Shown: piece by piece, positions 9,355 through 18,377 of the stretch | Layout: each line of letters starts with the position of its first letter | Position numbering within the stretch: the first letter of the stretch is position 1 | DNA from: Thalassospira tepidiphila MCCC 1A03514 | GTDB taxonomy: Bacteria > Pseudomonadota > Alphaproteobacteria > Rhodospirillales > Thalassospiraceae | Direction of reading: 5' to 3' | DNA: 64,000 nucleotides | Assembly (NCBI RefSeq): GCF_001662875.1 | Contig: NZ_JPVZ01000001.1 | Span: 310,001-374,000 of the forward strand | Program-made: the position numbers and the translations under genes | The notes under the pieces: model-generated | Database searches by the model: none | Told to the model about the DNA's origin: nothing | What the model saw: only the letters and a program-made list of their open reading frames with translations

Positions 9355-9457
9355 CTGTCACGTGCCGCAAAAGGTGACATTCGAGATACAGCAGAATCAA
9401 TTACTTGGCATTTCCGATTGCCTCAAAAGCCGCCATTTCTCTCAAAGTACTTTTGCA
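9355..9457. repeat. Degenerate dispersed repeat, copy A (right part only)
   Basis: Begins immediately after the dehydrogenase stop. TGTCACGTGCCGCAAAAGGT and the next 50 nt align with copy C (39697 onward) at roughly three bases in four, through CGATTGCC. The tail TCTCAAAGTACTTTTGC at 9440-9456 is identical to 17 bp in copy D (51141-51157). No ORF. It fills the space between two convergent genes. Confidence 0.7.
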
Positions 9458-9460
9458 GGC

Positions 9461-10462
9461 CTATGACTTTCTCTGCCTGAAACGGTCAAACGCCACGGCA
9501 ATCACAATGAACGATCCAACAAACGTTCCCTGCCAAAATGTGCTTATACCAAGCAAAATAAGGCTGTTGCGGATCACTTCAATCAACAATGCACCGACCA
9601 CGGCACCAAACGCAGTGCCTCCGCCACCTGCAAGATTGGCACCGCCAATGACCGCGGCTGCAATAACGGTCAGCTCCATGGCCTGACCAAGATTGGTCGT
9701 AACCCCACCGAGCCAGCCAACTTCCAGGACCCCGGTAATACCCGCCATCAGGGCTGAAAACATGTAAACGCTGACTTTGATGCGCGCGACGGGAATACCG
9801 GTCAGCACGGCTGCGTTTTCGTTACCGCCAATCGCGAACAAATGCTGGCCCCAACGTAAATGCCTGAACGCGAACGCCGTCAGGCAGGCCAGAATCACCA
9901 TGATGATCAACGGATGCGGAAGACCAAGCGTCGAACCGCCCCCAAGCCAAAGCAAGAAGTCGTGATCCGGCCCGAACTCATAGATCATTTTGTTATCAGA
10001 AAGCACCATTGCCAGACTGCGCGCGACCGACAACATGCCAAGCGTCACCACGAATGGCGGCATTTTCGCATAGGCAATCAGCACGCCATTGACCGCCCCG
10101 ACAAGCAACGAGATGCCAAGTGCGGCAATACAACCGAGCCAAAACGGCATTCCTGCGGACATGATGACGCTGACCGTCATCGCGGAGATCACCAGCGTAG
10201 AGCCAACAGAAAGGTCAATCCCGCCGGATGCAATAACCGCCGTCATGCCAAGAGCAATGATCCCGACAAACGCAAAATTGCGGGTGACATTAAACAGGTT
10301 GCGCTCTGTTGCGAAACTGTCGGTCAGGATCGTCAATGCGAGGCAGGCAAAGACAGCCGCCATAAACACCCAAAAAATCTGTTGGCTTGTGATCCGCGCG
10401 ATCAGCCCATGATGCTGAGAACGATTGATGACTTCAGCAAGAGTCGGCGTTGCCATATTCAT
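9461..10462 (-). CDS. Sugar ABC transporter permease (RbsC-like), second of the operon
   Basis: A 333-residue polytopic membrane protein of the RbsC family, with GMTAVIASGGIDLSVGS followed by VGAVNGVLIAYAKMPPF. It is the last gene of the leftward five-gene transporter operon. The coding frame could start at 10486, overlapping the upstream ATPase stop, but AAAGGAAC precedes the ATGs at 10462 and 10456, so I prefer that area. It probably pairs with the single-domain ATPase immediately upstream. Substrate unknown. Confidence 0.88.
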   Translation of the reverse strand: MNMATPTLAEVINRSQHHGLIARITSQQIFWVFMAAVFACLALTILTDSFATERNLFNVTRNFAFVGIIALGMTAVIASGGIDLSVGSTLVISAMTVSVIMSAGMPFWLGCIAALGISLLVGAVNGVLIAYAKMPPFVVTLGMLSVARSLAMVLSDNKMIYEFGPDHDFLLWLGGGSTLGLPHPLIIMVILACLTAFAFRHLRWGQHLFAIGGNENAAVLTGIPVARIKVSVYMFSALMAGITGVLEVGWLGGVTTNLGQAMELTVIAAAVIGGANLAGGGGTAFGAVVGALLIEVIRNSLILLGISTFWQGTFVGSFIVIAVAFDRFRQRKS

Positions 10463-10482
10463 TGTTCCTTTTTTAGGTCCAC

Positions 10483-11223
10483 TCATGCGTGCTCAATCGC
10501 GCCGGTAATCAGGCCCGTAATTTCTTCTGGCGAAGACTGCGATGCTTTTTTGTCTGCAACAAGCTCGCCCCGCCTTAGGACAACAACCTTGTCTGCGACC
10601 TCAAAGACATCGGGCATTCGGTGGCTGATCAGAACGACGGCGATACCCTGATCACTTAGCTGCCGGATAAGGTTCAGGACTTCCGCCACCTGTCGAACAG
10701 AGATCGCAGCCGTTGGCTCGTCCATCAAAACGATCTTGGCATCACTCAAAAGGGTCCGTGCGATTGCAACAGCCTGACGCTGCCCGCCGGACATTTTGTG
10801 CACCAGATCACGGGGACGGGTTTCCGATTTCAATCGCGCAAATAGTTCGGCGGATTTGCTGCGCATAAAGGCATAATCCACAACCTTGATCGGGCCTATC
10901 CTGCGGGTTGGTTCACGCCCCAGAAACACGTTCGAAGCTGCACTCAGATTGTTGCAAATCGCCAAGTCCTGATAAACGACCTCTATACCGGCTTTCTGTG
11001 CATCCAATGGTTTGTTAAACGCCACTTTCTTATCGGAAATAAGGATATCGCCCGACGTCGGGGCAAAGTTCCCCGCAATCACCTTGACCAAGGTGGATTT
11101 TCCCGCCCCGTTATCGCCCATTAGCCCGACAACTTCGCCCGGCGCAATGGCAAGTGACACGCTATCAAGCGCCTGTATGGCGCCATAACGTTTGGATATG
11201 TTTTTAAGTTCAAGCACATTCAT
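10483..11223 (-). CDS. Sugar ABC transporter ATP-binding protein, single NBD
   Basis: A 246-residue ABC ATPase with Walker [11 protein letters not shown], signature MSGGQRQAVAIARTL and Walker B IVLMDEPTAAIS. The Gln-loop region, VVYQDLAICNNLSAASNVFLGR, is typical of sugar importers of the FrcA class. The ATG at 11223 follows GGGGGG. It lies between two permease genes in one operon and most likely pairs with the downstream permease, while the double ATPase pairs with the other. Confidence 0.88.
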   Translation of the reverse strand: MNVLELKNISKRYGAIQALDSVSLAIAPGEVVGLMGDNGAGKSTLVKVIAGNFAPTSGDILISDKKVAFNKPLDAQKAGIEVVYQDLAICNNLSAASNVFLGREPTRRIGPIKVVDYAFMRSKSAELFARLKSETRPRDLVHKMSGGQRQAVAIARTLLSDAKIVLMDEPTAAISVRQVAEVLNLIRQLSDQGIAVVLISHRMPDVFEVADKVVVLRRGELVADKKASQSSPEEITGLITGAIEHA

Positions 11224-11287
11224 GAACACCCCCCATATCTGCTGATCCATTTAACGTGGTAACAAGCAGACGGTTTCCTTTTGTGAA

Positions 11288-12271
11288 TTATGGTTTTTGC
11301 AGCAAGCCCAGCGCCCTTTCGGTATTTTTTCTGGTGCGATAGGCTGCAAATTGTTGATCTGCCAGAACACCCAGCAAAATCACAGCGCCCATCACTGCGA
11401 AATTCAGCGAAGATGGAATGCCCAGCAAATTCACCAGGTTCTGCAGTTCCTGTAGCAACACGGCCCCAAGAACGATCCCAATGACTGAACCTTCGCCCCC
11501 GCGCAAAGAACATCCGCCTAAAACAGCCGCCGCAATTGCATACAGCTCGTAAAAGTTACCATGCGAAGACGGCTGGACGGACTTGGTGAACATTGCGAAA
11601 TATATCGCCGCAATCGATGCGAGCACGGCACAGATCACATATGCCATCACCGTGACGAAACGGGTGTTTATCCCCGAAAAGCGTGCGGCTTCCTCGTTCT
11701 TGCCGACCGCGCAAAGGTGACGACCAAAAACTGTGTGATGCAATACAACCCACATCACCGCCGCCACAATCAGCATCGCGACGAAAGAGTGCGGGACGCC
11801 GAAACTCCGCCCGATTGTAAGCCATTCAAGCTGAGGATAACTGGAACCAAAAGGAAATCCTGCCGTTGATTCCGCTGTGTATCCACGTGCGATGCCGCGA
11901 TAAATCAAAAGCCCGCACAAGGTAACGACAAATGGCTGCAGCCTAAATCGTGTAATCAGGATACCGTGCGCCAGCCCGATCAGAACACCAAGGCCAATGA
12001 TGATCGCCACGGCCAATGGCCAGGGAACACCGAACTTACCGACCATGTCGACAAACAACACACCAAGCAGCGCGATCACTGATCCAACCGAAAGATCAAT
12101 ACCGCCGGTCATGATGACAAACCCTTGCCCAATGGCAAACAGGCCAAACAGGCCGATCAGATTTGCGGTATTGCCAAGGTTGATGGGCGACAGAAAAAGC
12201 GGGTTGCGCATATAAACAATTGCGCCAACCACGATAATCAGAATGCCAAGACCGATATCTTTTTTTTGCAT
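11288..12271 (-). CDS. Sugar ABC transporter permease (RbsC-like), first of the operon
   Basis: A 327-residue RbsC-family inner-membrane permease with the loop VIMTGGIDLSVGSVIALLGV and around nine or ten hydrophobic helices. Three bases separate it from the stop of the double ATPase gene, so the two are co-translated and probably form one transporter. A 64-bp gap follows before the single-NBD ATPase. Substrate unknown, presumably a sugar or polyol given the dehydrogenases and epimerase upstream. Confidence 0.88.
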   Translation of the reverse strand: MQKKDIGLGILIIVVGAIVYMRNPLFLSPINLGNTANLIGLFGLFAIGQGFVIMTGGIDLSVGSVIALLGVLFVDMVGKFGVPWPLAVAIIIGLGVLIGLAHGILITRFRLQPFVVTLCGLLIYRGIARGYTAESTAGFPFGSSYPQLEWLTIGRSFGVPHSFVAMLIVAAVMWVVLHHTVFGRHLCAVGKNEEAARFSGINTRFVTVMAYVICAVLASIAAIYFAMFTKSVQPSSHGNFYELYAIAAAVLGGCSLRGGEGSVIGIVLGAVLLQELQNLVNLLGIPSSLNFAVMGAVILLGVLADQQFAAYRTRKNTERALGLLQKP

Positions 12272-12274
12272 TTT

Positions 12275-13792
12275 TCAGGCCTCTTCCAGCACTTTACCGA
12301 CGGCAAGATTGAGCACATTGCTCTCTGAAAAGCGAAAGCGCGGTAATTCCCCGGTAATCAGCCCGTCTTTCATCACGACAATCCTGTCCGAAACCCCGAT
12401 TACTTCTTCCATATCGCTCGATATCATCATCACCCCCACTCCGCGATCAGCCAGCGATCGCATCAATCCATAAATCTCGGCTTTTGCACCGACATCGATC
12501 CCCCGGGTCGGCTCATCGAAAATGATGACTTTGGGATCCATGGACAGCCACTTTGCCAGAACGACTTTTTGCTGGTTGCCACCAGACATTTCATTTGCAG
12601 CCCGGCGAACATCATGTGTCTTGATCGACAACGCACTGCGCTGGGATTCCGCCACAGCGATCTGACGTTTCTGCGAAACAAGTCCGCGCGATGTGTATGC
12701 TGGCAAGTTGGCCATCGTGACATTTTCCAATGTCGGAAATTCAAGTATCAACCCGGCCAGCTTGCGGTCTTCGGGCACAAGATAAAGCCCTGCTGCGATG
12801 GCATCGGCCGGGCTATTGATCTCGGTCTGCTTGCCATCAATCAGAATGTCCCCGCCAAGCTTGTCACCGACGCCAAAGATCGCCTCGGCCAAGTCTGTAC
12901 GCCCTGCCCCGATCAAGCCCGCAACGCCAAGGATCTCGCCCGCCATCACATCAAAACTGGCCGTGCGATCAGGTTTGCCTTTGATCGTAAAGCTTTTGAC
13001 GGAAAGAACGGGTTTGGTCGCAGGCACCGAAGGTGGTGTGTAAAGAGCCTTGAGCTCTCGTCCGATCATCATGCGGATCATCGCGTCATGCGTAACTGCC
13101 TGACGCTCAAGCACCCCGACATTGTGACCATCGCGCAGGACAACCGCACGATCGACGCATTCCTCCACCTCGCTCAGGCGATGTGAAATATAGATGACGG
13201 CAATCCCTTGCGCCTTAAGGTCGGCAATGACCTTAAGCAGCATGTTGGTCTCAGAAAGTGTGAGACTTGATGTCGGCTCATCCATGATGACCAACCGCGC
13301 ATTCATCGACAACGCCTTGGCGATTTCCAGCAACTGGCACTCCGCCAAGGATAATGTGGAAACCGGTGTATCTGGCTTGAACGGCGCGCCAACACGCTCG
13401 ATCAGCGGCTCCGCCATCTTATTCATGGCTTTGCGATCCGTCAGCCGCAAAGGCCCACGCACCAGTTCCCGGCCAAGGAAGATGTTTGCGGAAACATCCA
13501 TGTTATCGAAAACATTCAGTTCCTGATGGACGAACGCGATCCCTGCTTGTTGGGACTGTTTGACGTCAAAGGCGTCATACCGCTGTCCATCAAGAATAAT
13601 TTTCCCGGATGTCGGGGCGATCAACCCGCCGAGAATCTTCATCAGGGTCGATTTTCCGGCCCCGTTTTCACCAAGAAGTCCAACAACTTCGCCCGCTTTG
13701 ATCTGCAATGAAACATAATTAAGGGCCACCACACCGGGATAAACCTTGGTGACGCCTTCAAGTCGCAGATCAAGCCCATGCACTGCACTCAT
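12275..13792 (-). CDS. Sugar ABC transporter ATP-binding protein, double NBD (RbsA/XylG type)
   Basis: A 505-residue protein with two ABC domains. The first has Walker A GENGAGKSTL, the degenerate signature LSLAECQLLEIAKAL and Walker B VIMDEPTSSL. The second lacks a canonical Walker A, as usual in RbsA, but keeps the signature MSGGNQQKVVLAKWL and VIIFDEPTRGID. I chose the ATG at 13792 (MSAVHGLDL) after GGGGAG. It couples ATP hydrolysis to uptake with the downstream permease and the binding protein encoded upstream. Confidence 0.92.
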   Translation of the reverse strand: MSAVHGLDLRLEGVTKVYPGVVALNYVSLQIKAGEVVGLLGENGAGKSTLMKILGGLIAPTSGKIILDGQRYDAFDVKQSQQAGIAFVHQELNVFDNMDVSANIFLGRELVRGPLRLTDRKAMNKMAEPLIERVGAPFKPDTPVSTLSLAECQLLEIAKALSMNARLVIMDEPTSSLTLSETNMLLKVIADLKAQGIAVIYISHRLSEVEECVDRAVVLRDGHNVGVLERQAVTHDAMIRMMIGRELKALYTPPSVPATKPVLSVKSFTIKGKPDRTASFDVMAGEILGVAGLIGAGRTDLAEAIFGVGDKLGGDILIDGKQTEINSPADAIAAGLYLVPEDRKLAGLILEFPTLENVTMANLPAYTSRGLVSQKRQIAVAESQRSALSIKTHDVRRAANEMSGGNQQKVVLAKWLSMDPKVIIFDEPTRGIDVGAKAEIYGLMRSLADRGVGVMMISSDMEEVIGVSDRIVVMKDGLITGELPRFRFSESNVLNLAVGKVLEEA

Positions 13793-13891
13793 ATTCTCGG
13801 CTCCCCAATGTCCATTCGACATCGTTGGAAAGGTGCGAGCAGGCGCACTCGCAGATTTCACACGCCCGCTCGCTAGGCAGGGGGAAGAAAA

Positions 13892-14839
13892 TTACCCGCC
13901 TATTCTTTCCTTAACGACAGCCTCGAACTCATCGACATTGGATTTGTCGATCACCTGGGTCGGCACGATGATCAAGCCATCTGCGGGCACCTTCGACATA
14001 TCGCCCTCAAGATAATCCGCCATCAGGTGCATGCCCTGATAACCCCACTGGTACGGGTCCTGAACAACCGTGCCAGCAAAGCTGCCCTCGCGAACCGCGC
14101 CAAGCGTTACAGGGTCTTCATCAAAGGCAACAACGGTCACCTGTCCCAATTTGCCAGCAGCCTGCAATGCTTCGTAAATTTTGGGCGGGTTGTAGGAATA
14201 GAACCCGACCATGCAATCAATGTCGGGATTTGCCGCAAGCACGTCATCGACGTTTGACCGCGCACGCGCAAAATCGACATCATCACCACGCACATCGACA
14301 AGCTCGATACCGCTGCCTTCAACCGCCTGACGGAAACCGGCGATACGCTCAATCGCGTTGTCGGCACCAAGGAACCCGACAAAGCCCATGCATTTTCCGC
14401 CGTTTGGCAGTGCCTTCACGGCAATCTCACCAGCCTGAACGCCAGCAGCAACGTTGGATGATCCAAGATAGGCGATGCGATCACTTTGCGGGGCATCACT
14501 GTCGGTGGTAAAGAGCGGCACCTGGGCCGCAATGCGATTGAAAGCATCAATAGAGTTCTTTGGATCAGCCGACGAAATCATGATCGCATCCGTTCCCCCG
14601 GCGACCAAATCATCCATCAGCGCATTCTGAAGTGCTGCCGTTCCCTGTGCAGGATACCGGAACTGCAGCTCATATTCGGGGAGTTCTGCCTGTGCGGCCT
14701 CGACCCCTGCTTCTGCCAGTTTCCAAAAGTCCGAAGCAGCATTCACCACGAATGCAAGCTGCTGCTTTTCTTGTGCAAACGCCCCGCCAGCCAGAACCAT
14801 TGACAGACCGAGGGTTGCGAATGTTGTTGCAAATTTCAT
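13892..14839 (-). CDS. Sugar ABC transporter substrate-binding protein
   Basis: A 315-residue Peripla_BP_4 protein with a signal peptide (MKFATTFATLGLSMVLAGGA, cleavage near AFA-QE). The mature start QLAFVVNAASDFWKLAEAGV and the late VVAFDEDPVTLGAVREGSF are typical of ribose/xylose-type binding proteins. The ATG at 14839 follows GGGAGG. First gene of the five-gene leftward transporter operon; the AT-rich operator-like repeat at 14904-14924 lies 65 bp upstream. A weak stem (TGCGAG/CTCGCA, 13834-13853) separates it from the ATPase gene. Substrate not determinable from sequence. Confidence 0.9.
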   Translation of the reverse strand: MKFATTFATLGLSMVLAGGAFAQEKQQLAFVVNAASDFWKLAEAGVEAAQAELPEYELQFRYPAQGTAALQNALMDDLVAGGTDAIMISSADPKNSIDAFNRIAAQVPLFTTDSDAPQSDRIAYLGSSNVAAGVQAGEIAVKALPNGGKCMGFVGFLGADNAIERIAGFRQAVEGSGIELVDVRGDDVDFARARSNVDDVLAANPDIDCMVGFYSYNPPKIYEALQAAGKLGQVTVVAFDEDPVTLGAVREGSFAGTVVQDPYQWGYQGMHLMADYLEGDMSKVPADGLIIVPTQVIDKSNVDEFEAVVKERIGG

Positions 14840-14903
14840 GCGTTTAATCCTCCCGATTAACAATCCGCACGACTGTATTTATAAATTATCTGTGCGGCTC
14901 ATA

Positions 14904-14924
14904 ATTAATAATATCATTAATAAT
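14904..14924. promoter_or_regulatory. AT-rich operator-like repeat, promoter of the transporter operon
   Basis: Two direct ATTAATAAT units at 12-bp register (14904-14912 and 14916-14924), followed by TTTTGGATCAAG. The same arrangement, with 13-bp register and TATGGAGTCAAG following, precedes the epimerase operon at 18095. Likely target of the neighbouring LacI-family regulator or a shared core promoter. Confidence 0.6.
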
Positions 14925-14973
14925 TTTGGATCAAGCGTTTTTCACCACAGGTTGTGTAAGTTGATGGTTTTAA

Positions 14974-15978
14974 TCACAGATTGGCCCACGTTTTTTGCTC
15001 TTCGCTCACAAAAACCGCGTCAAGAACACGCATGGAGGCAATCGAATCCTCGATGCCGTATGGCAAACCTCTTCCTGTCAGAATGGCCTGCGCAAACATT
15101 TCCGCCTGCTCTGTATACTGATCACACGCAGGCACGATCTCGCAGCCAGCCAGACTGCCATCCAGGCTCTCGCCTGCATCAACAATCAGGGCGGTTTCTT
15201 TATCTGCTGGCGCATTGTAGGGGATCATGATTTCGGCCCGCGCCTTCGTGCCAAACACATTCAAAGTCTGATACGGGCACAGCTGGGTTGAAACCATGAA
15301 TGACAATTGCCGGCCGCCGCCAAAGTCCGCAACCACACTCGCCATTCGATCGGTTTTGAATACGGGATCTCGATCGACCAGGGCCATGACGCGCACCGGC
15401 TCGTCTTCAAACAAAAACCGGCCCGCCGTGATCGGGTAGCAACCGATATCCATGATGGCACCGCCGCCGGCCTCTGGCCTGTTGCGGATATCCTGAGCAT
15501 CATCGTTAAAGTAACTGAATGCCGCCTGGATCGCCCTGACCTCACCAAGCTCACCGCTTCTGACCATCTCGCGCACACGTATCCATTGCGGGTGGTAGCG
15601 CACCATAAAGGCCTCTGCGACCAACACATTTTTCGGACACGCGCGCAGCCGCTCTGCATCGCGTGCATTTAATCCGATGGGCTTTTCACACAGCACATGC
15701 TTACCCGCCTGTGCCGCAGCCAGCGTCCAGTCGACATGCATATGATTTGGCAACGGGTTGTAAATCGCATCAATTTCCGGATCAGCAATCAACGCCTCGT
15801 AAGACGCGTAAGACTTTTGAATCCCAAGGTCATTGGCCACCCTCGCCGATCGCCCTGCATTGCGCGATGCAATCCCCAGCACATTCGACGAGGCTGATTT
15901 TTTGATTGCCGGAATAACTTTCTCCACGCCGATATTGGCCGTCGAAAGAATGCCCCAGTTGATTTTTGTTTTTGTCAC
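14974..15978 (-). CDS. Gfo/Idh/MocA family oxidoreductase
   Basis: A 334-residue NAD(P)-dependent dehydrogenase: WGILSTANIGVEKVIPAI at the nucleotide-binding end, LCEKPIGLNARD with the conserved Lys, and EAGGGAIMDIGCYPITAGRF carrying the conserved catalytic-helix Asp. I prefer the GTG at 15978, preceded by AGGGCGGAA; an ATG at 16053 in frame lacks a good Shine-Dalgarno. It is last in the leftward operon after the epimerase and the second binding protein. It probably oxidises the imported sugar, but the substrate cannot be read from sequence. Confidence 0.87.
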   Translation of the reverse strand: MTKTKINWGILSTANIGVEKVIPAIKKSASSNVLGIASRNAGRSARVANDLGIQKSYASYEALIADPEIDAIYNPLPNHMHVDWTLAAAQAGKHVLCEKPIGLNARDAERLRACPKNVLVAEAFMVRYHPQWIRVREMVRSGELGEVRAIQAAFSYFNDDAQDIRNRPEAGGGAIMDIGCYPITAGRFLFEDEPVRVMALVDRDPVFKTDRMASVVADFGGGRQLSFMVSTQLCPYQTLNVFGTKARAEIMIPYNAPADKETALIVDAGESLDGSLAGCEIVPACDQYTEQAEMFAQAILTGRGLPYGIEDSIASMRVLDAVFVSEEQKTWANL

Positions 15979-16062
15979 GTTGTATTCCGCCCTGTGTAAG
16001 TCCGGATAAAAATCGAGCCGGATCTGATCAACAAATCCGGCCCAGTTCATCAAGGATTGGTA

Positions 16063-17058
16063 TTAGTTATCCGCGCAAAAACCCGGATCCGACTGATTGC
16101 AAACATCCAGTCCCGTATAGAGTGGATCATCTACCTTTTTGCCATTGATCAGTTCGATCATCACGTCAGGGGCCCGATACCCCATTTCAAACGGACGCTG
16201 ACCGACCTGCGCATGACTACGTCCGTCGCGGAATGCCTGTGTTTGCGGAGGAAGTGTATCGCCCGCAATCAGGATCAACTCCTTGGATTTCAGTCGGTCC
16301 ATGACCTGATCTGTAACCTGGGCATAGGCTTGCGGCGCAAACTGCGCCCAGCCGCCAATCAGAATAAAGGCATCAAGATCGGGATTTGCCGTGAAGGTAT
16401 CGGCCATCTGCTGGTTGGCAAGATCGACCTGGTCATTGGTAAAGACCGGACACCCTTCAATTTCCGTCCAGCCATTGCTGTTCGCAAGGCGCTCTGTCCC
16501 CTTCGCCCCTGAAATCGTGTCGCGGAAGCCAGAAGCACGCGCGTTGATATTGTCCGCCGCAACGTTCCCCAACTGCAAACATACCGATCCCCCATCCGGC
16601 TTAAGCATCATGGCTTCTTCGGCCATTTTGACACCCATCAGATAGTTGTCTGTCCCCAGATAAGTCGCACGCAAGTCGCGATCTTTTTCAAGGAAATCGG
16701 CATCAATCGTCATCACCGGAACATTCGGGTTGATCTGACGAATTCGGTTTGCCATCGCCGGCGCATTTGACGGCGAAATTGCGATTGCGGCGACACCGCG
16801 GGTCAACAGATCATCGACGATCTGAACCTCGCCAGCCTCATCAGCACTGGATACGGGCCCGGTATACAAACACTCGTATTCAGAGTCCATGTTCTCCGAC
16901 ATCCACTTCTGACAACCCAGATTGATTTGCTCGAAGAACGGGTTATCCAAGCCTTTCACCACAATGGCCAATGTCTTTTTCCCATCGGCATTTGCAGTGC
17001 CAACACCTGTCGCAAGAATGAGCGCAGATGTGAGAGTTAGTAACATTTTATGTTTCAC
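16063..17058 (-). CDS. Sugar ABC transporter substrate-binding protein (second)
   Basis: A 331-residue Peripla_BP_4 protein with a signal peptide (MKHKMLLTLTSALILATGVG, cleavage near NA-DGKK). The mature part begins LAIVVKGLDNPFFEQINLGC, typical of the family, with several cysteines. It sits between an epimerase and a dehydrogenase and has no ATPase or permease of its own in this operon, so it may feed the transporter encoded by the next operon downstream, which has two permeases and two ATPases. That partnership is inference. Confidence 0.88.
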   Translation of the reverse strand: MKHKMLLTLTSALILATGVGTANADGKKTLAIVVKGLDNPFFEQINLGCQKWMSENMDSEYECLYTGPVSSADEAGEVQIVDDLLTRGVAAIAISPSNAPAMANRIRQINPNVPVMTIDADFLEKDRDLRATYLGTDNYLMGVKMAEEAMMLKPDGGSVCLQLGNVAADNINARASGFRDTISGAKGTERLANSNGWTEIEGCPVFTNDQVDLANQQMADTFTANPDLDAFILIGGWAQFAPQAYAQVTDQVMDRLKSKELILIAGDTLPPQTQAFRDGRSHAQVGQRPFEMGYRAPDVMIELINGKKVDDPLYTGLDVCNQSDPGFCADN

Positions 17059-17094
17059 GTTTAGCTCTCCCTAGTTGGTCTGGCCCGGAATTGA

Positions 17095-18075
17095 TTACCC
17101 CGGATACCAGATTTTCCGAGGATCGCTCGGGCTTCTTTCATAGGCCCAGGCCCGCTCGATCATCTCCTCGAAATCTACTTGCGGCCGCCAACCTAAGGCG
17201 TGCCGCGCCTTAGTGTTATCAAGCCAGTTGCTGTGAAATGGCGTGGGGATTTCCACGGGCTCCATATCGCGGGTTCGCACCAGGTAATCTGCGACCTGCG
17301 CGTAATCGACCGGCTCATCCATAGAGATATTGAAAAGCTCCTGCATCGCGGCAGGGTGATCGAGGGCCGCCATCAACGCAGCGACCAGATCATCGACATG
17401 CACAAAGTTGCGCTTTAGAGCCGCACCCTTTTTATCACGCATCAACGGCACAAAACTGCCCTCAGCAAGGCGCGCAGCCTTTTCCGCGCTTATCAAGTCG
17501 CCCCAGACCGGACCACCAAACTGGTCCGGACCAAACGAAAGCGCATATTTGAAATCGTCTTTTTCCATGATCCAGGGCGCACGCAAAACGGTGCCATTAA
17601 GGCCATACTGGATCTGATATTGCTCGATCATCACCTCTTCGAGCACCTTGGTCAGCGCATAACAGCCGCTATAAGCCTGCCGCGGGGAGGTTTCTGTGAT
17701 TGGCGCCGGATAATCCTTGAAAATGTGCCCAACAGAGCAATCACCACCTATCAGAATGAACTGCTTAAGCGTCGATGACTGGCGCGCGGCTTCCAGAAGC
17801 AGGAACATCCCCTTGATTGCAACATCAATGACCAGATCGGGGCTTTCTTTCACCGCCGCCATATGAAGAACGTGGGTGACACCATTCATCGCGTGCGAAA
17901 CCGCATCCGGATCCGACAGAGACCCCGTAACGACCTCCACTCGTTCACCAGCTTCGATCTTACGGTTATGGCACAGCGCCACAACCTTGGCCGATGCATA
18001 CCTGGGGTTATCAAGAAATGCCGCCAAAAATGCCTTACCGACCTTGCCGGTTGCACCCGTAATCAAAATTTTCAT
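17095..18075 (-). CDS. NAD-dependent epimerase/dehydratase family protein
   Basis: A 326-residue extended short-chain dehydrogenase. The N-terminal NAD motif is ITGATGKVGKAFLAAF, and the active-site Tyr-x3-Lys lies in SGCYALTKVLEE near residue 150. Members interconvert or oxidise (nucleotide-)sugars, and some are sugar or sugar-acid dehydrogenases. It is the first gene of a leftward operon with the binding protein at 16063 and the dehydrogenase at 14974, so it most likely acts on the free imported sugar or its lactone. The exact reaction is not recognisable. The AT-rich operator-like repeat lies just upstream. Confidence 0.85.
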   Translation of the reverse strand: MKILITGATGKVGKAFLAAFLDNPRYASAKVVALCHNRKIEAGERVEVVTGSLSDPDAVSHAMNGVTHVLHMAAVKESPDLVIDVAIKGMFLLLEAARQSSTLKQFILIGGDCSVGHIFKDYPAPITETSPRQAYSGCYALTKVLEEVMIEQYQIQYGLNGTVLRAPWIMEKDDFKYALSFGPDQFGGPVWGDLISAEKAARLAEGSFVPLMRDKKGAALKRNFVHVDDLVAALMAALDHPAAMQELFNISMDEPVDYAQVADYLVRTRDMEPVEIPTPFHSNWLDNTKARHALGWRPQVDFEEMIERAWAYERSPSDPRKIWYPG

Positions 18076-18377
18076 TAATTATCCTCCCTATTGAATTAAT
18101 AATATTAATTAATAATATGGAGTCAAGTGACCTCAGGATAGAATGCCGATATAAATTCAACTGGAAGAATGATTACTAATTATGCCGCAGGCGCGGCAGA
18201 CGGCTTGTCTTGATCGTCTTGAATAAGGTATTACCAATATCGGCTTGGTGGTTCAGACGTGCGCCAACCTGTTCAATTCTAAGGGCGAAAACGCCGCCTA
18301 TCGGTCGTTTTTGCACCATCTGACGCAATCACTGCGAAATATCGGTTGGCTAAAAGACCAGAGGCAAAACGAGTTCA
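18076..18377. other. 302-bp divergent promoter region, epimerase operon / lacI-type gene
   Basis: No gene. The left end holds the epimerase ribosome-binding site and the AT-rich repeat (18095-18116). GCCGATAT at 18145-18152 and ATATCGGC at 18237-18244 are an 8-bp inverted pair 84 bp apart, of uncertain meaning. The rest, up to the regulator start, shows nothing assignable. Confidence 0.5.
18095..18116. promoter_or_regulatory. AT-rich operator-like repeat, promoter of the epimerase operon
   Basis: Two ATTAATAAT units (18095-18103, 18108-18116). Between them lies the perfect palindrome TATTAATTAATA (18103-18114). It is the near-copy of 14904-14924, in the same orientation relative to the leftward genes, and 20 bp from the epimerase start. 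Confidence 0.6.

Noticed and set aside
18145-18244. 8-bp inverted pair GCCGATAT/ATATCGGC in the lacI upstream region
   Set aside because: Arms are short and 84 bp apart; expected by chance often enough that I do not call it a site.
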